Shown: positions 17,008 through 24,746 of the stretch, piece after piece
How the letters are laid out: each line of letters opens with the position of its first letter
Position numbering within the stretch: position 1 is the first letter of the stretch
Assembly (NCBI GenBank): GCA_022827225.1
Contig: JAJDTJ010000150.1
Span: forward strand, 1 to 36,960
Reading direction: 5' to 3'
DNA length: 36,960 nt
Source of the DNA: Candidatus Poribacteria bacterium
GTDB lineage: Bacteria > Poribacteria > WGA-4E > WGA-3G
Program-made: the position numbers and the translations under genes
Notes under the pieces: model-generated
What the model saw: the letters and a program-made list of their open reading frames with translations, nothing else
Told to the model about the DNA's origin: nothing
Databases searched by the model: none

Positions 17008-17117
17008 TGTACAATTAGGGATGAGTATGTCTCTTAGGCATTTTGCCTGTTGTTATGGCACTTCTTGGTAAGCACGAAAAGATATGATAGCGTCCACTAA
17101 AAAAGGATACAGAGACC

Positions 17118-18530
17118 ATGTTTGAAAGTTTAAGCGATCGGTTACAAAGCACTTTCAAGAAATTGAGAGGACAAGGCAAACTCACGGAAAATAACATCTC
17201 TGATACCTTGCGCGAGGTTCGGCGGGCATTTCTGGAAGCAGACGTTAACTATAAAGTCACACGTGAATTTACAGATCGGATCAAAGAACGTGCCCTCGGC
17301 CAAGAGGTCCTCGGAAGCCTTACGCCTGAACTACAGATTGCCCGAATTATTGGTGAAGAACTTACACAATTGATGGGCAATCAGGCAGAAAAAATTGGTA
17401 TCGCACCGAGCGGTCCCACGATTGTAATGCTTGTCGGGTTGCAAGGTGCGGGTAAAACGACCGTAGCAGCAAAATTGGCACTTAGATTTCGCAAAGACGG
17501 ACGGAAACCGCTCCTCGTTGCCGCCGATGTATATCGTCCCGCCGCTATTAAGCAGCTACAAATTCTCGGCGAGCAAACGGAAACACCGGTGTTTTCAATG
17601 GGGACAGACGTTTCACCCGTCAAGATCGCAGAGGCTTCTGTCAAAGAGGCTCTCGCACACGGACATAACTGCGTTATCATTGATACCGCAGGGCGTTTGC
17701 ATGTTAACGATGAATTAATGGGAGAACTCCGACAGATCCGAGCAAGCGTCAATCCTACTGAAATCCTGCTCATCGTTGATGCAATGACCGGACAAGACGC
17801 TGTAAACGTCGCCGAAAATTTCAATAACGACTTAGACATTGACGGCGTTATCCTTACAAAGATGGATGGAGACGCACGCGGGGGGGCAGCACTCTCAATT
17901 CGTCATATTACACAGAAACCGATCAAATTCATCGGTGTCGGTGAAAAGATTGAGGCAGCCTCACTTGAAGAATTCCACCCAGAGCGCATGTCTTCGCGCA
18001 TCCTCGGACAAGGCGATGTCCAAACACTCATTGAGAAAGCAGAAGACGTATTCAGCGAAGATCAAGCAAAAGAACTTGAACGGAAACTCATAGAGAACAA
18101 AGGACTTGACTTTGACGATTTTTTGACACAGTTGGAGCAGCTGAAAAATATGGGACCGTTAGATCAATTGATGGACCTAATGCCCTTTAAAAACCAGTTA
18201 CCCATCAAAGACCTTACACCCGATGAGAGCCATTTGCAGAGCACCAAGGCAATCATCCAATCCATGACGCTCGAGGAACGAAAGAACCCTCGATTGTTAG
18301 ATAGAAGTCGGAAACTCCGCATTTCCAAAGGCAGTGGTACGACAGTCAATCAGATCAACATGCTGGTTTCGCAGCTCCAGATGATGAATCGGATGTTAAA
18401 TCAACAGGCGGCGATGGCGATGCCGCAGATGGGAGCATCTTTCAACAAAAAAATGGGACAGAAAATAGGTACCATGCCCCGTCCAAAGCGGAAGACAAGA
18501 AAGTCGAGAAAACGAAAACGCCGCAGGTAG
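17118..18530 (+). CDS. ffh: Signal recognition particle protein Ffh (SRP54)
   Basis: A 470-aa SRP GTPase. An N domain (1-85) is followed by the G domain with P-loop GLQGAGKTT, DVYRPAA, DTAGRL and TKMDGDARGG. The C-terminal M domain is rich in Met (MNRMLNQQAAMAMPQM) and ends in a very basic Lys/Arg tail that binds SRP RNA. It delivers nascent membrane and secreted proteins to the FtsY receptor and the Sec translocon. The start ATG follows AAAAAAGGATACAGAGACC. It is the first gene of the rpsP-khpA-trmD-rplS cluster, a common arrangement in bacteria. Confidence 0.97.
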   Translation: MFESLSDRLQSTFKKLRGQGKLTENNISDTLREVRRAFLEADVNYKVTREFTDRIKERALGQEVLGSLTPELQIARIIGEELTQLMGNQAEKIGIAPSGPTIVMLVGLQGAGKTTVAAKLALRFRKDGRKPLLVAADVYRPAAIKQLQILGEQTETPVFSMGTDVSPVKIAEASVKEALAHGHNCVIIDTAGRLHVNDELMGELRQIRASVNPTEILLIVDAMTGQDAVNVAENFNNDLDIDGVILTKMDGDARGGAALSIRHITQKPIKFIGVGEKIEAASLEEFHPERMSSRILGQGDVQTLIEKAEDVFSEDQAKELERKLIENKGLDFDDFLTQLEQLKNMGPLDQLMDLMPFKNQLPIKDLTPDESHLQSTKAIIQSMTLEERKNPRLLDRSRKLRISKGSGTTVNQINMLVSQLQMMNRMLNQQAAMAMPQMGASFNKKMGQKIGTMPRPKRKTRKSRKRKRRR

Positions 18531-18578
18531 GACTGCGGTGAAACCGATAACCGGATCACACCCTCTAAATCTAAATCA

Positions 18579-18602
18579 AGTGGCACAGATGCCACTGGGA
18601 GG
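18579..18602 (+). promoter_or_regulatory. Hairpin abutting the rpsP ribosome binding site
   Basis: A 7-bp perfect stem AGTGGCA (18579-18585) / TGCCACT (18590-18596) with loop CAGA is immediately followed by GGGAGG (18597-18602), the Shine-Dalgarno of rpsP. It may modulate translation of S16 or separate it from ffh. It lacks a T run of terminator type, although a few Ts follow the SD. Confidence 0.45.
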
Positions 18603-18608
18603 TATTTT

Positions 18609-19064
18609 TTGGCAGTTAGAATTAGATTACAACGACATGGGCGTAAAAAACGTCCGTTCTATCGACTCGTCGCAGCTGATGCTCGCGCACAGAGAGACGG
18701 CGCCTTTTTAGAACGCCTCGGTCATTACAACCCACTCACAGATCCAGCAGATGTGGTCATCGATGAAGAGAAAGCCTTAAAATGGTTAAGACGCGGCGCA
18801 CAGCCCACAGATACCGCAAAGCGTTTACTCTCCAAAAGCGGGATCCTCATGAAATTTGAATACGAAAGATTGGGGAAACCGATGCCAGAAGATGAAGCCA
18901 CCGAAGATGAAGCTACTGAAGATGAAACCACTGAAGATGAAACCACTGAAACAGGCGAGGAGACAGACGCTACCGAACACACAGAAGTACAAGAAACAGA
19001 ATCCGAAACCGCGGCATTGCTGACTGAAGCAACACCAGACGAATCCGCTGAAGAAGAAGAATAA
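18609..19064 (+). CDS. rpsP: Ribosomal protein S16 with acidic C-terminal extension
   Basis: The first about 85 residues are typical S16 (AVRIRLQRHGRKKRPFYRLV at the start), a 30S assembly protein. The protein is 151 aa where S16 is usually 80-100. The extra tail of about 65 residues is very acidic: four 5-residue repeats EDEAT/EDEAT/EDETT/EDETT, then more Glu and Thr, ending SAEEEE. The start is TTG 18609, with GGGAGG 6 nt upstream. It lies between ffh and khpA. The tail is probably disordered; its function is unknown. Confidence 0.96.
   Translation: MAVRIRLQRHGRKKRPFYRLVAADARAQRDGAFLERLGHYNPLTDPADVVIDEEKALKWLRRGAQPTDTAKRLLSKSGILMKFEYERLGKPMPEDEATEDEATEDETTEDETTETGEETDATEHTEVQETESETAALLTEATPDESAEEEE
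18888..18947. repeat. Four 15-bp coding repeats in rpsP
   Basis: Four direct 15-bp units starting GAAGATGAA encode ED-E-(A/T)-T. Third-position changes show they are not a very recent expansion. Confidence 0.8.
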
Positions 19065-19117
19065 CACCGACGAAAACGCTCGTGGCGGACGTATCTACTG
19101 AAATCCAAAAGTGAACC

Positions 19118-19369
19118 ATGTTCAAAGATTTGATTGAATACATCGTAAAATCTCTTGTTGATTATCCCGATGAGGTAGTGGTTCGAGAAGTAACTGGCGA
19201 AACAGTCGTTATTATTGAATTGACTGTCACAGAAGAAGATTTGGGAAAAATCATCGGTAGATACGGACGGACGCTGAAAGCGATCAGAAGTGTCCTCTAT
19301 ACCGCTGGATTGTGCGCAAATAAAAAGGTAATTCTTGAACTAATTGATGAACCGAGGCCGGATGTGTAG
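19118..19369 (+). CDS. khpA: KH-domain RNA-binding protein KhpA
   Basis: An 83-aa single KH domain protein (YlqC/KhpA family). The RNA-binding loop is GKIIGRYGRTLKAIR, matching the GxxG loop of the family. KhpA binds RNA, often with KhpB, and affects cell division and small RNA function. It sits in its usual place between rpsP and the rRNA/tRNA processing genes, 6 nt from trmD. The start ATG lacks a strong ribosome binding site. Confidence 0.92.
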   Translation: MFKDLIEYIVKSLVDYPDEVVVREVTGETVVIIELTVTEEDLGKIIGRYGRTLKAIRSVLYTAGLCANKKVILELIDEPRPDV

Positions 19370-19374
19370 ATTGA

Positions 19375-20115
19375 ATGAAAATTGATGTTATTGCCCTGTT
19401 TCCAGAGATAATCGCACCCGCGTTAGAGACAGGCATACTCAAACGAGCCCACGATGCTAATAGACTCGCCGTTAATCTCTATAACCTACGAGATTGGGCG
19501 ACCGATAAGCACAAGTCGGTTGACGATTATCCCTACGGCGGCGGTGCCGGGATGATCCTTAAACCCGAACCTATCTTCGCAGCTGTCAAAGCCTTAAACC
19601 CAGAGGAAACCGCAAACGTCCTCTACCTGACACCTCAAGGGATACCTCTGACCCAAGGATTCGCAGAATCGCTCTCACTGGAGCCGCATCTTATACTTTT
19701 GTGCGGACGCTACAAAGGCGTGGATGAACGCGTACGACAAAAATTGGTAACAACCGAAGTATCCATCGGGGACTACGTCTTGAGCGGCGGTGAAATCGCA
19801 GCCCTCGTTTTGATTGACGCTATTGGGCGTGTGCTTCCGGGCGCACTCGGCGATTACGAATCTGCACACATCGATTCCTTTAGTCAGGAATTGCTTGATC
19901 ATCCGCACTATACACGACCAGCGAAGTTCGCCGAAATGCCTGTCCCCGAAGTCCTCTTGAGCGGACATCACGAGAATATCGAGAAGTGGCGATATGCTGA
20001 GGCACTCAAACGCACCGCAAAACATCGGCCCGATCTACTGCAAAAATTGGAACTCAACGAAGAGGATATCGCAATCCTCAAAGGAGCAGAATTAACCAAA
20101 AAAATAAAAAATTAG
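19375..20115 (+). CDS. trmD: tRNA (guanine37-N1)-methyltransferase TrmD
   Basis: A 246-aa SPOUT-family methyltransferase that makes m1G37 in tRNAs with a G at position 36, preventing +1 frameshifting. Visible motifs are PYGGGAGMILKPEP near the N-terminus, LLCGRYKGVDERV and YVLSGGE of the trefoil-knot AdoMet site, and the C-terminal RPAKFAEMPVPEVLLSGHH block. Length is normal. In many bacteria rimM lies immediately before trmD; here khpA ends 5 nt before, so rimM is not in the cluster. Confidence 0.97.
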   Translation: MKIDVIALFPEIIAPALETGILKRAHDANRLAVNLYNLRDWATDKHKSVDDYPYGGGAGMILKPEPIFAAVKALNPEETANVLYLTPQGIPLTQGFAESLSLEPHLILLCGRYKGVDERVRQKLVTTEVSIGDYVLSGGEIAALVLIDAIGRVLPGALGDYESAHIDSFSQELLDHPHYTRPAKFAEMPVPEVLLSGHHENIEKWRYAEALKRTAKHRPDLLQKLELNEEDIAILKGAELTKKIKN

Positions 20116-20180
20116 TTTTTAGTTCATACGGAATCTTAACATAGTATAGCGAACCAAGCATTATGCGAGAGGAGACAAAC

Positions 20181-20525
20181 ATGAATTTAATTGAATCCGT
20201 CGAAAATCAATATATGAAGAGTGATATCCCCGATTTCGGTCCGGGGGATGTTGTCAAAGTGAATACACGCATCCGTGAAGGACAAAAGGAACGTATTCAG
20301 GCTTATGAGGGAACCGTTATTCGGCGAGCACACGGTGGACTAAGCGAAACCTTTACAGTCCGACGCGTCGCATTCGGTGCCGGGAGTGAACGGACGTTCC
20401 CGCTTCATTCACCGAACATTGAAAGCATTCAGGTCGTCCGTTACGGGGCTGTACGGCGCGCGAAGTTGTATTACCTGCGCGAGCGAACCGGAAGATCCGC
20501 ACGCGTCAAAGAACGTAGAACCTAA
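20181..20525 (+). CDS. rplS: Ribosomal protein L19
   Basis: A 114-aa 50S protein at the 30S-50S interface. It has the classic FGPGDVVKVNTRIREG start of the fold, GTVIRRAHGGLSETFTVRR and ERTFPLHSPNIESIQV, then the basic LYYLRERTGRSARVKERR tail. I chose ATG 20181 over an in-frame ATG at 20163 because GAGAGGAG lies just upstream of it and the residues between the two encode the Shine-Dalgarno itself. It follows trmD by 65 nt; rnhB begins 10 nt after. Confidence 0.97.
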   Translation: MNLIESVENQYMKSDIPDFGPGDVVKVNTRIREGQKERIQAYEGTVIRRAHGGLSETFTVRRVAFGAGSERTFPLHSPNIESIQVVRYGAVRRAKLYYLRERTGRSARVKERRT

Positions 20526-20535
20526 CCCGATACTG

Positions 20536-21129
20536 ATGGACGCTTTTGAGATCGCTTGCCAACAAAGCGGCTACAAACTGATTGCAGGCATTGACGAGGC
20601 AGGTCGAGGCGCACTCGCTGGACCCGTCATTGCCGCTGCAGTCATTTTACCCCTCAATTGCAGCATTGACGGTCTGAAAGATTCAAAGCAGTTAACACCG
20701 AAACAACGCGACCTGTTAGCTGACCAAATCCATAACACCGCGTTGTCCGTAGGGATCGGTTCCGCAGATAACCGAGTCATTGACCGTTTGAATATTCTCA
20801 AAGCGACCTTATTAGCAATGCAGAATGCGATTGAAAAACTTACACCACAGCCAGATTATCTCCTCGTTGACGGTATAAACCTTCCGACAACTGACATCCC
20901 AGGCGAAGCAATCCCGAAAGGCGACAGTCGAAGTTACGCTATCGCAGCTGCCTCTATTATCGCCAAAACTACCCGTGATCGGATCATGATAGAATTGGAT
21001 CACACCTACCCGAACTACGGATTCCAACGACACAAAGGATACCCGACATCCCAGCATCGGCAAGCAATTGCGCAATTCGGAGCATCAGATATTCACCGCC
21101 AGACCTTTAAACTACTTCCCGATGATTGA
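20536..21129 (+). CDS. rnhB: Ribonuclease HII
   Basis: A 197-aa RNase HII that removes RNA from DNA-RNA hybrids and single ribonucleotides from DNA. GIDEAGRGALAGP carries the D20-E21 catalytic pair, LLVDG gives the next acidic residue, and SYAIAAASIIAKTTRDR is the conserved central helix. I chose ATG 20536, 10 nt after rplS, rather than the longer frame starting inside rplS, because the protein then begins at a normal distance before the first strand. It is cotranscribed with rplS and yraN, a common bacterial order. Confidence 0.95.
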   Translation: MDAFEIACQQSGYKLIAGIDEAGRGALAGPVIAAAVILPLNCSIDGLKDSKQLTPKQRDLLADQIHNTALSVGIGSADNRVIDRLNILKATLLAMQNAIEKLTPQPDYLLVDGINLPTTDIPGEAIPKGDSRSYAIAAASIIAKTTRDRIMIELDHTYPNYGFQRHKGYPTSQHRQAIAQFGASDIHRQTFKLLPDD

Positions 21130-21183
21130 AGTAGAGAGACGAAAGAGCTGGCAATACAAGTCTTTGCAAAATAGGGAACACGG

Positions 21184-21570
21184 ATGGATCGTTCACGTTT
21201 GAACATCGCAAAAATCGGTGAGTCGTATGCAGTCACACATCTCAAGGCGCGTGGGTATAAAATCCTCGCACAAAACTACCGAGCGATACGCGGTGAAATC
21301 GATCTCGTTGCACAAGAGGGCGACTGTATCGTTTTTGTGGAAGTTAAAACGCGACGCAGCCTCAAATTCGGGACACCACAAGCAGCGGTAACGGCACAGA
21401 AACAGCGACAGATTTCCAAAGTCGCACTGGCATACATACAGACACATAACCGACTCAACGCACCTTGCCGTTTCGATGTTATCGCAATTCATCTGTCACC
21501 GCAGCTTGAGTTGCTAAAACTTGAGCAAATTGAGAACGCCTTCGAGTTTCAAGGCGAAGGCGGATTCTGA
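21184..21570 (+). CDS. yraN: YraN family (UPF0102) endonuclease-like protein
   Basis: A 128-aa protein of the UPF0102 family, which has a PD-(D/E)xK nuclease-like fold. The motif GEIDLVAQEGDCIVFVEVKTR holds the E, D and ExK residues. Function is not settled; a role in DNA processing has been suggested for the family. It follows rnhB by 54 nt, the usual neighbour. The ATG start is preceded by a weak ribosome binding site. Confidence 0.93.
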   Translation: MDRSRLNIAKIGESYAVTHLKARGYKILAQNYRAIRGEIDLVAQEGDCIVFVEVKTRRSLKFGTPQAAVTAQKQRQISKVALAYIQTHNRLNAPCRFDVIAIHLSPQLELLKLEQIENAFEFQGEGGF

Positions 21571-21595
21571 ATCGCATCCCGTCGATTTCAGTCTA

Positions 21596-22489
21596 CTACA
21601 GATCCGGAAACCGTAAAATCCGTTTCGCATTCCCGCCCATAATGTCTGCCAGTTCCGCTTCAGATAAACCCGGTAATAATTCCTCTATAACTGTAGTGAG
21701 TTTACCATAACCCGGCTCTTCAAGTATCCATGGAAAATCGGTTGCCCACATCAATCGTTTCGCCCCAAAGCCGCCTAGAAGACCGTGATGCCATCCTGCC
21801 AAATCTTTATAAGGGAATTCCTCTCTGCTAAAAGCGTACTGACCGGAGAGATGGACATTAACATTTTCAAATCTCGCGAGCCGATAGGTGGTATGCATAA
21901 AAAGGTTGTAACCTGTCACCTGTACCTGAGGTCTACCGAATTCGTCCCAACTGAATTTGCCTTTTCCTGGACACGCGGCGAGATGATTTAGCACAACCCG
22001 GACCTGTGGGAATTCTTGAATCAGGTAGGGTAGGAGATGCGCGCTGATAGCATTCGGATAGAGCCAGAGCACATAATCACGCTCGGCAGCACACTTCCAA
22101 ATCGGATACGCAGCAAACTCGCGGACATCCATCTTCGCAAAAATATCACGCGGTCCCCCAAATGTAGAAAATCGGAACCCGATAATCCCAGTATTATCTG
22201 TGAGTTCCGCCATGTGCTCAGCAGGGTTCGGATGCCCCTCTGGCACCAAGCCGATCCCTAAAAATCGGTTTGGATATTCTTTGAGACAGCGCAGCAAGTA
22301 ACGGTGGTTTGCGATGCTCGCGCCTGCCATCTGGACAAGGACTGCCTGATCAATCCGATGTTTCTCCATTTCGCCTAACAACTTTTCGACAGGCTCTTCC
22401 CGTTCAGCGGGCCAAATATCTGGTGTCTCTCTCGGAAACTCAGCGGAGGCTTTTGTGAATACGTGCAGATGCGCGTCAATTCGTGGCAT
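21596..22489 (-). CDS. Amidohydrolase family protein
   Basis: A 297-aa TIM-barrel metal-dependent hydrolase of the amidohydrolase-2 type (PF04909). It begins MPRIDAHLHVF with metal ligands H7 and H9. Later, HLAACPGKG, a GWHHGLLGGFG segment and ATDFPWI near the end (Asp of the metal site) complete the pattern. Members are decarboxylases, lactonases or hydrolases; the substrate is unknown. I chose ATG 22489 because AAAGGAG is upstream and the protein then starts right at the first strand; a longer frame runs to 22585 inside the PhyH gene. It follows the PhyH gene by 16 nt on the same strand, so they form an operon. Confidence 0.88.
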   Translation of the reverse strand: MPRIDAHLHVFTKASAEFPRETPDIWPAEREEPVEKLLGEMEKHRIDQAVLVQMAGASIANHRYLLRCLKEYPNRFLGIGLVPEGHPNPAEHMAELTDNTGIIGFRFSTFGGPRDIFAKMDVREFAAYPIWKCAAERDYVLWLYPNAISAHLLPYLIQEFPQVRVVLNHLAACPGKGKFSWDEFGRPQVQVTGYNLFMHTTYRLARFENVNVHLSGQYAFSREEFPYKDLAGWHHGLLGGFGAKRLMWATDFPWILEEPGYGKLTTVIEELLPGLSEAELADIMGGNAKRILRFPDL

Positions 22490-22505
22490 TATGAGGCTCC
22501 TTTGA

Positions 22506-23222
22506 TTAGTCGTCCAAACTAAACAATTTACGACGTTCTGGAGTCTTGCAATACTCGGAGATGGAAGCGAATTGCTGGGGTCCAATACGTCCGGGTGTCC
22601 GCTTCTCGTAAATTAGGATAATCGACTTACGCGGGGTATCGGAATGATTGTCCATCGAAACGTGCCATCCGCAGGAGTTGAACATAATCGCTGTGCCTGC
22701 TTTACCCGGGAAAGTCTTATGTCCCGTCATACTTTCTTGTCGCATCGGACGCGTATATGGACCCGAACCCGGTTTATGACTGCCCGGTACAAAACCGAAT
22801 TCGCCGCCCCCGGGCTCGACATCGTTGACGTAGATTTGTACCTTGATATGGAGTGGATTGTCATATCCGACATCCGGATGCCATCCTGTGTAACTCACGG
22901 GCCACGGTGCTACAGTCCGAACCTGGGGTCCCAATAGAATGAGTTCATGATCTGTGAACGCCATCAACGCACCGTAGTAACTCGGATAGTCGATAATATC
23001 AATAAAGATCGGATCCTTCTCAAGAGGATTCGGGATGTCATAGAAAGTTGCAGCGGCTTCCCCCGCTTCGACTCTATCCAGCCATTCGGCTTTGCAAGCG
23101 TCTGCCCAATAGTCGAAAGCATTTTGGAGCTGCTTAAGATCTTCACCTTGAATCGCATTTTCAAAAACAAGATAGCCTTCTTCTTCCCATTGCGCTTTTT
23201 GTTCCAGTGTCGGTAGAATCAT
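22506..23222 (-). CDS. Phytanoyl-CoA dioxygenase family protein (1 of 3)
   Basis: A 238-aa Fe(II)/2-oxoglutarate oxygenase of the PhyH family. Metal ligands are visible as GWHPDVGYD (HxD) and GWHVSMDN (distal His), with RKSIILIYEKR carrying the Arg that binds 2-oxoglutarate. PhyH proteins hydroxylate small molecules such as phytanoyl-CoA, ectoine or natural-product intermediates; the substrate is unknown here. It is first in an operon with the amidohydrolase. GGAGGGAAATC precedes the start. The protein is not closely similar to the other two PhyH proteins in the window by eye. Confidence 0.92.
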   Translation of the reverse strand: MILPTLEQKAQWEEEGYLVFENAIQGEDLKQLQNAFDYWADACKAEWLDRVEAGEAAATFYDIPNPLEKDPIFIDIIDYPSYYGALMAFTDHELILLGPQVRTVAPWPVSYTGWHPDVGYDNPLHIKVQIYVNDVEPGGGEFGFVPGSHKPGSGPYTRPMRQESMTGHKTFPGKAGTAIMFNSCGWHVSMDNHSDTPRKSIILIYEKRTPGRIGPQQFASISEYCKTPERRKLFSLDD

Positions 23223-23501
23223 GATTTCCCTCCTTAAGACTTAAAAATAATACAAACAGGCAATAACACAGGACGATTTAGTTTTCAGTTCCGGTATCGG
23301 TTTTGGTTGACATAAGTTAACGTTTAGACGCAAGATCGCGAGCGACAAGAAATCCGCAGAAATCCGCAGAAATACCGTTTTTGCTGGGGCGTTTCTTGTA
23401 AGCAAAAACCCCTATCAAATACCTCCAGCAAAAACACTCGCTCCTACAAAGTAAATATGTAAAACTAAATACCCCTGGGCAATAACGGAAGCCTATGGAT
23501 T
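23223..23501. other. Intergenic region with short repeats
   Basis: No gene was seen. A 10-bp inverted repeat TTTTTGCTGG (23378-23387) / CCAGCAAAAA (23425-23434) surrounds a second AAGCAAAAACCCC stretch, and an 11-bp unit GAAATCCGCAG is repeated in tandem near 23349-23370. This may be a dispersed intergenic repeat or a terminator-like structure; the evidence is thin. Confidence 0.4.
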
Positions 23502-24545
23502 TTAAAAGACTTTCCCTCTACCTGCAATTTCCCAACTCTCCTCGACTTTATCACCGCGAATACCTACAAGTGTGTCGTGAAGATTACTCGTCATCCCTTG
23601 ATGGAGTGGGATAACCGAAAGCCGTTCACCAACCCGAAATCGGTGTGAACATTCACTGACATTAACGTGTCCGTGTTCGACCGACATGCCGTAAATCTTT
23701 GCATCGGGGTGTTCAACGATATGCCCGTAAGGTGTCGGTGGGTAACTCGTAAATGTCTTTTGCCCGCCATCAATGATAATCCGATCAGGCGTCGGCGTGC
23801 TGACAACAGTTACGATAACTCGCAAGACACACCTTTCAGGCGTTAGCATCTCCGAATTCCCGATACGGGTCATGCCTTCGTAGACATAAGAACCGCTACG
23901 GGTCTCCGTGCAGCCGATCTCTTTTGATGCTGCTTCCGAACCTGTGCCACCACCACTGATAATGTTCGCGGGAATCCCGTCGCTTGAGAGCAGGTCAAGC
24001 GTCTCTTCGATAAACGGTTTCGCTCGCACGTTGCTTGGATACGTCATGATACCTTGGAAATCAATGCCTTGCATTTTCATAATTTGTTGCGCAAGACATT
24101 GTGCTGCTCGCGGTGATTGCACGCCGCAGCGTCCACTTCCAGTATCAAGCTCCACGATAACAGGCACAACACAACCATCAGCAATTGCTTGTTGAGAGAT
24201 TCCAGTTGCGGTTTCTTCTGAATCGAGTGCGACGGTAATACGCGCCCGTTGGACAAGAGCAATCAACCGTTTCAGTTTCGGTGCCCCTACGATATTATAC
24301 GGAATCAGGATGTCATCAACCCCGGCATCTACCATCACCTCTGCTTCACCTAATTTCTGGCAGGTGATACCTCGCGAACCGGCAGCGATTTGCAGTTTAG
24401 CGATTTCTGGTACCTTATGCGTCTTCGTATGGACGCGCAGCGGGATACCGAGTTGACGACAGTGTGTTGCCATGCCGTTGATATTCTGTTCAAGCACACC
24501 CAGATCCGCAACGAGCGTCGGTGTGTCTAAGGCATCAATATTCAT
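23502..24545 (-). CDS. D-threonine aldolase / D-serine dehydratase-like PLP enzyme
   Basis: A 347-aa fold-type III (alanine-racemase-like) PLP enzyme. The N-terminus ALDTPTLVADL and the HTKTHK motif (K41 the likely PLP lysine) match the D-threonine aldolase/DSD1 family. ELDTGSGRCGV and the C-terminal SVEHGHVNV segment give the metal-binding His region. These enzymes cleave or dehydrate D-hydroxy amino acids; which one is not decided by sequence reading. I chose ATG 24545 over the ORF start at 24578 because GAGGAAAC is directly upstream and the frame then begins at the first strand. It is monocistronic with its own promoter. Confidence 0.88.
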   Translation of the reverse strand: MNIDALDTPTLVADLGVLEQNINGMATHCRQLGIPLRVHTKTHKVPEIAKLQIAAGSRGITCQKLGEAEVMVDAGVDDILIPYNIVGAPKLKRLIALVQRARITVALDSEETATGISQQAIADGCVVPVIVELDTGSGRCGVQSPRAAQCLAQQIMKMQGIDFQGIMTYPSNVRAKPFIEETLDLLSSDGIPANIISGGGTGSEAASKEIGCTETRSGSYVYEGMTRIGNSEMLTPERCVLRVIVTVVSTPTPDRIIIDGGQKTFTSYPPTPYGHIVEHPDAKIYGMSVEHGHVNVSECSHRFRVGERLSVIPLHQGMTSNLHDTLVGIRGDKVEESWEIAGRGKVF

Positions 24546-24602
24546 AGTTTCCTCGTAATATGCGCTTACAAGCGACATGCTACGTCAAATAGATTTGCGT
24601 TT

Positions 24603-24631
24603 AATTTACCTGTTACACACTTTTCTGTCAA
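24603..24631 (-). promoter_or_regulatory. Promoter for the PLP enzyme gene
   Basis: Minus strand TTGACA (24626-24631), a 17-nt spacer and TAAATT (24603-24608). The -10 is imperfect but spacing and -35 are ideal. Confidence 0.6.
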
Positions 24632-24662
24632 GTAACTCCAGGACCATGAAGTTGAATACCAC

Positions 24663-24691
24663 TTGACATTTTCCAGAAAAGCCTGTATCAT
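24663..24691 (+). promoter_or_regulatory. Promoter for the peptide-type binding protein
   Basis: TTGACA (24663-24668), a 17-nt spacer and TATCAT (24686-24691). Together with the minus-strand promoter it makes a divergent pair in a 200-nt gap. Confidence 0.65.
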
Positions 24692-24746
24692 AAAATAAGA
24701 CTTACGCAAATGGAATATATATTTTCAAAACACATCGGAGAAATTT

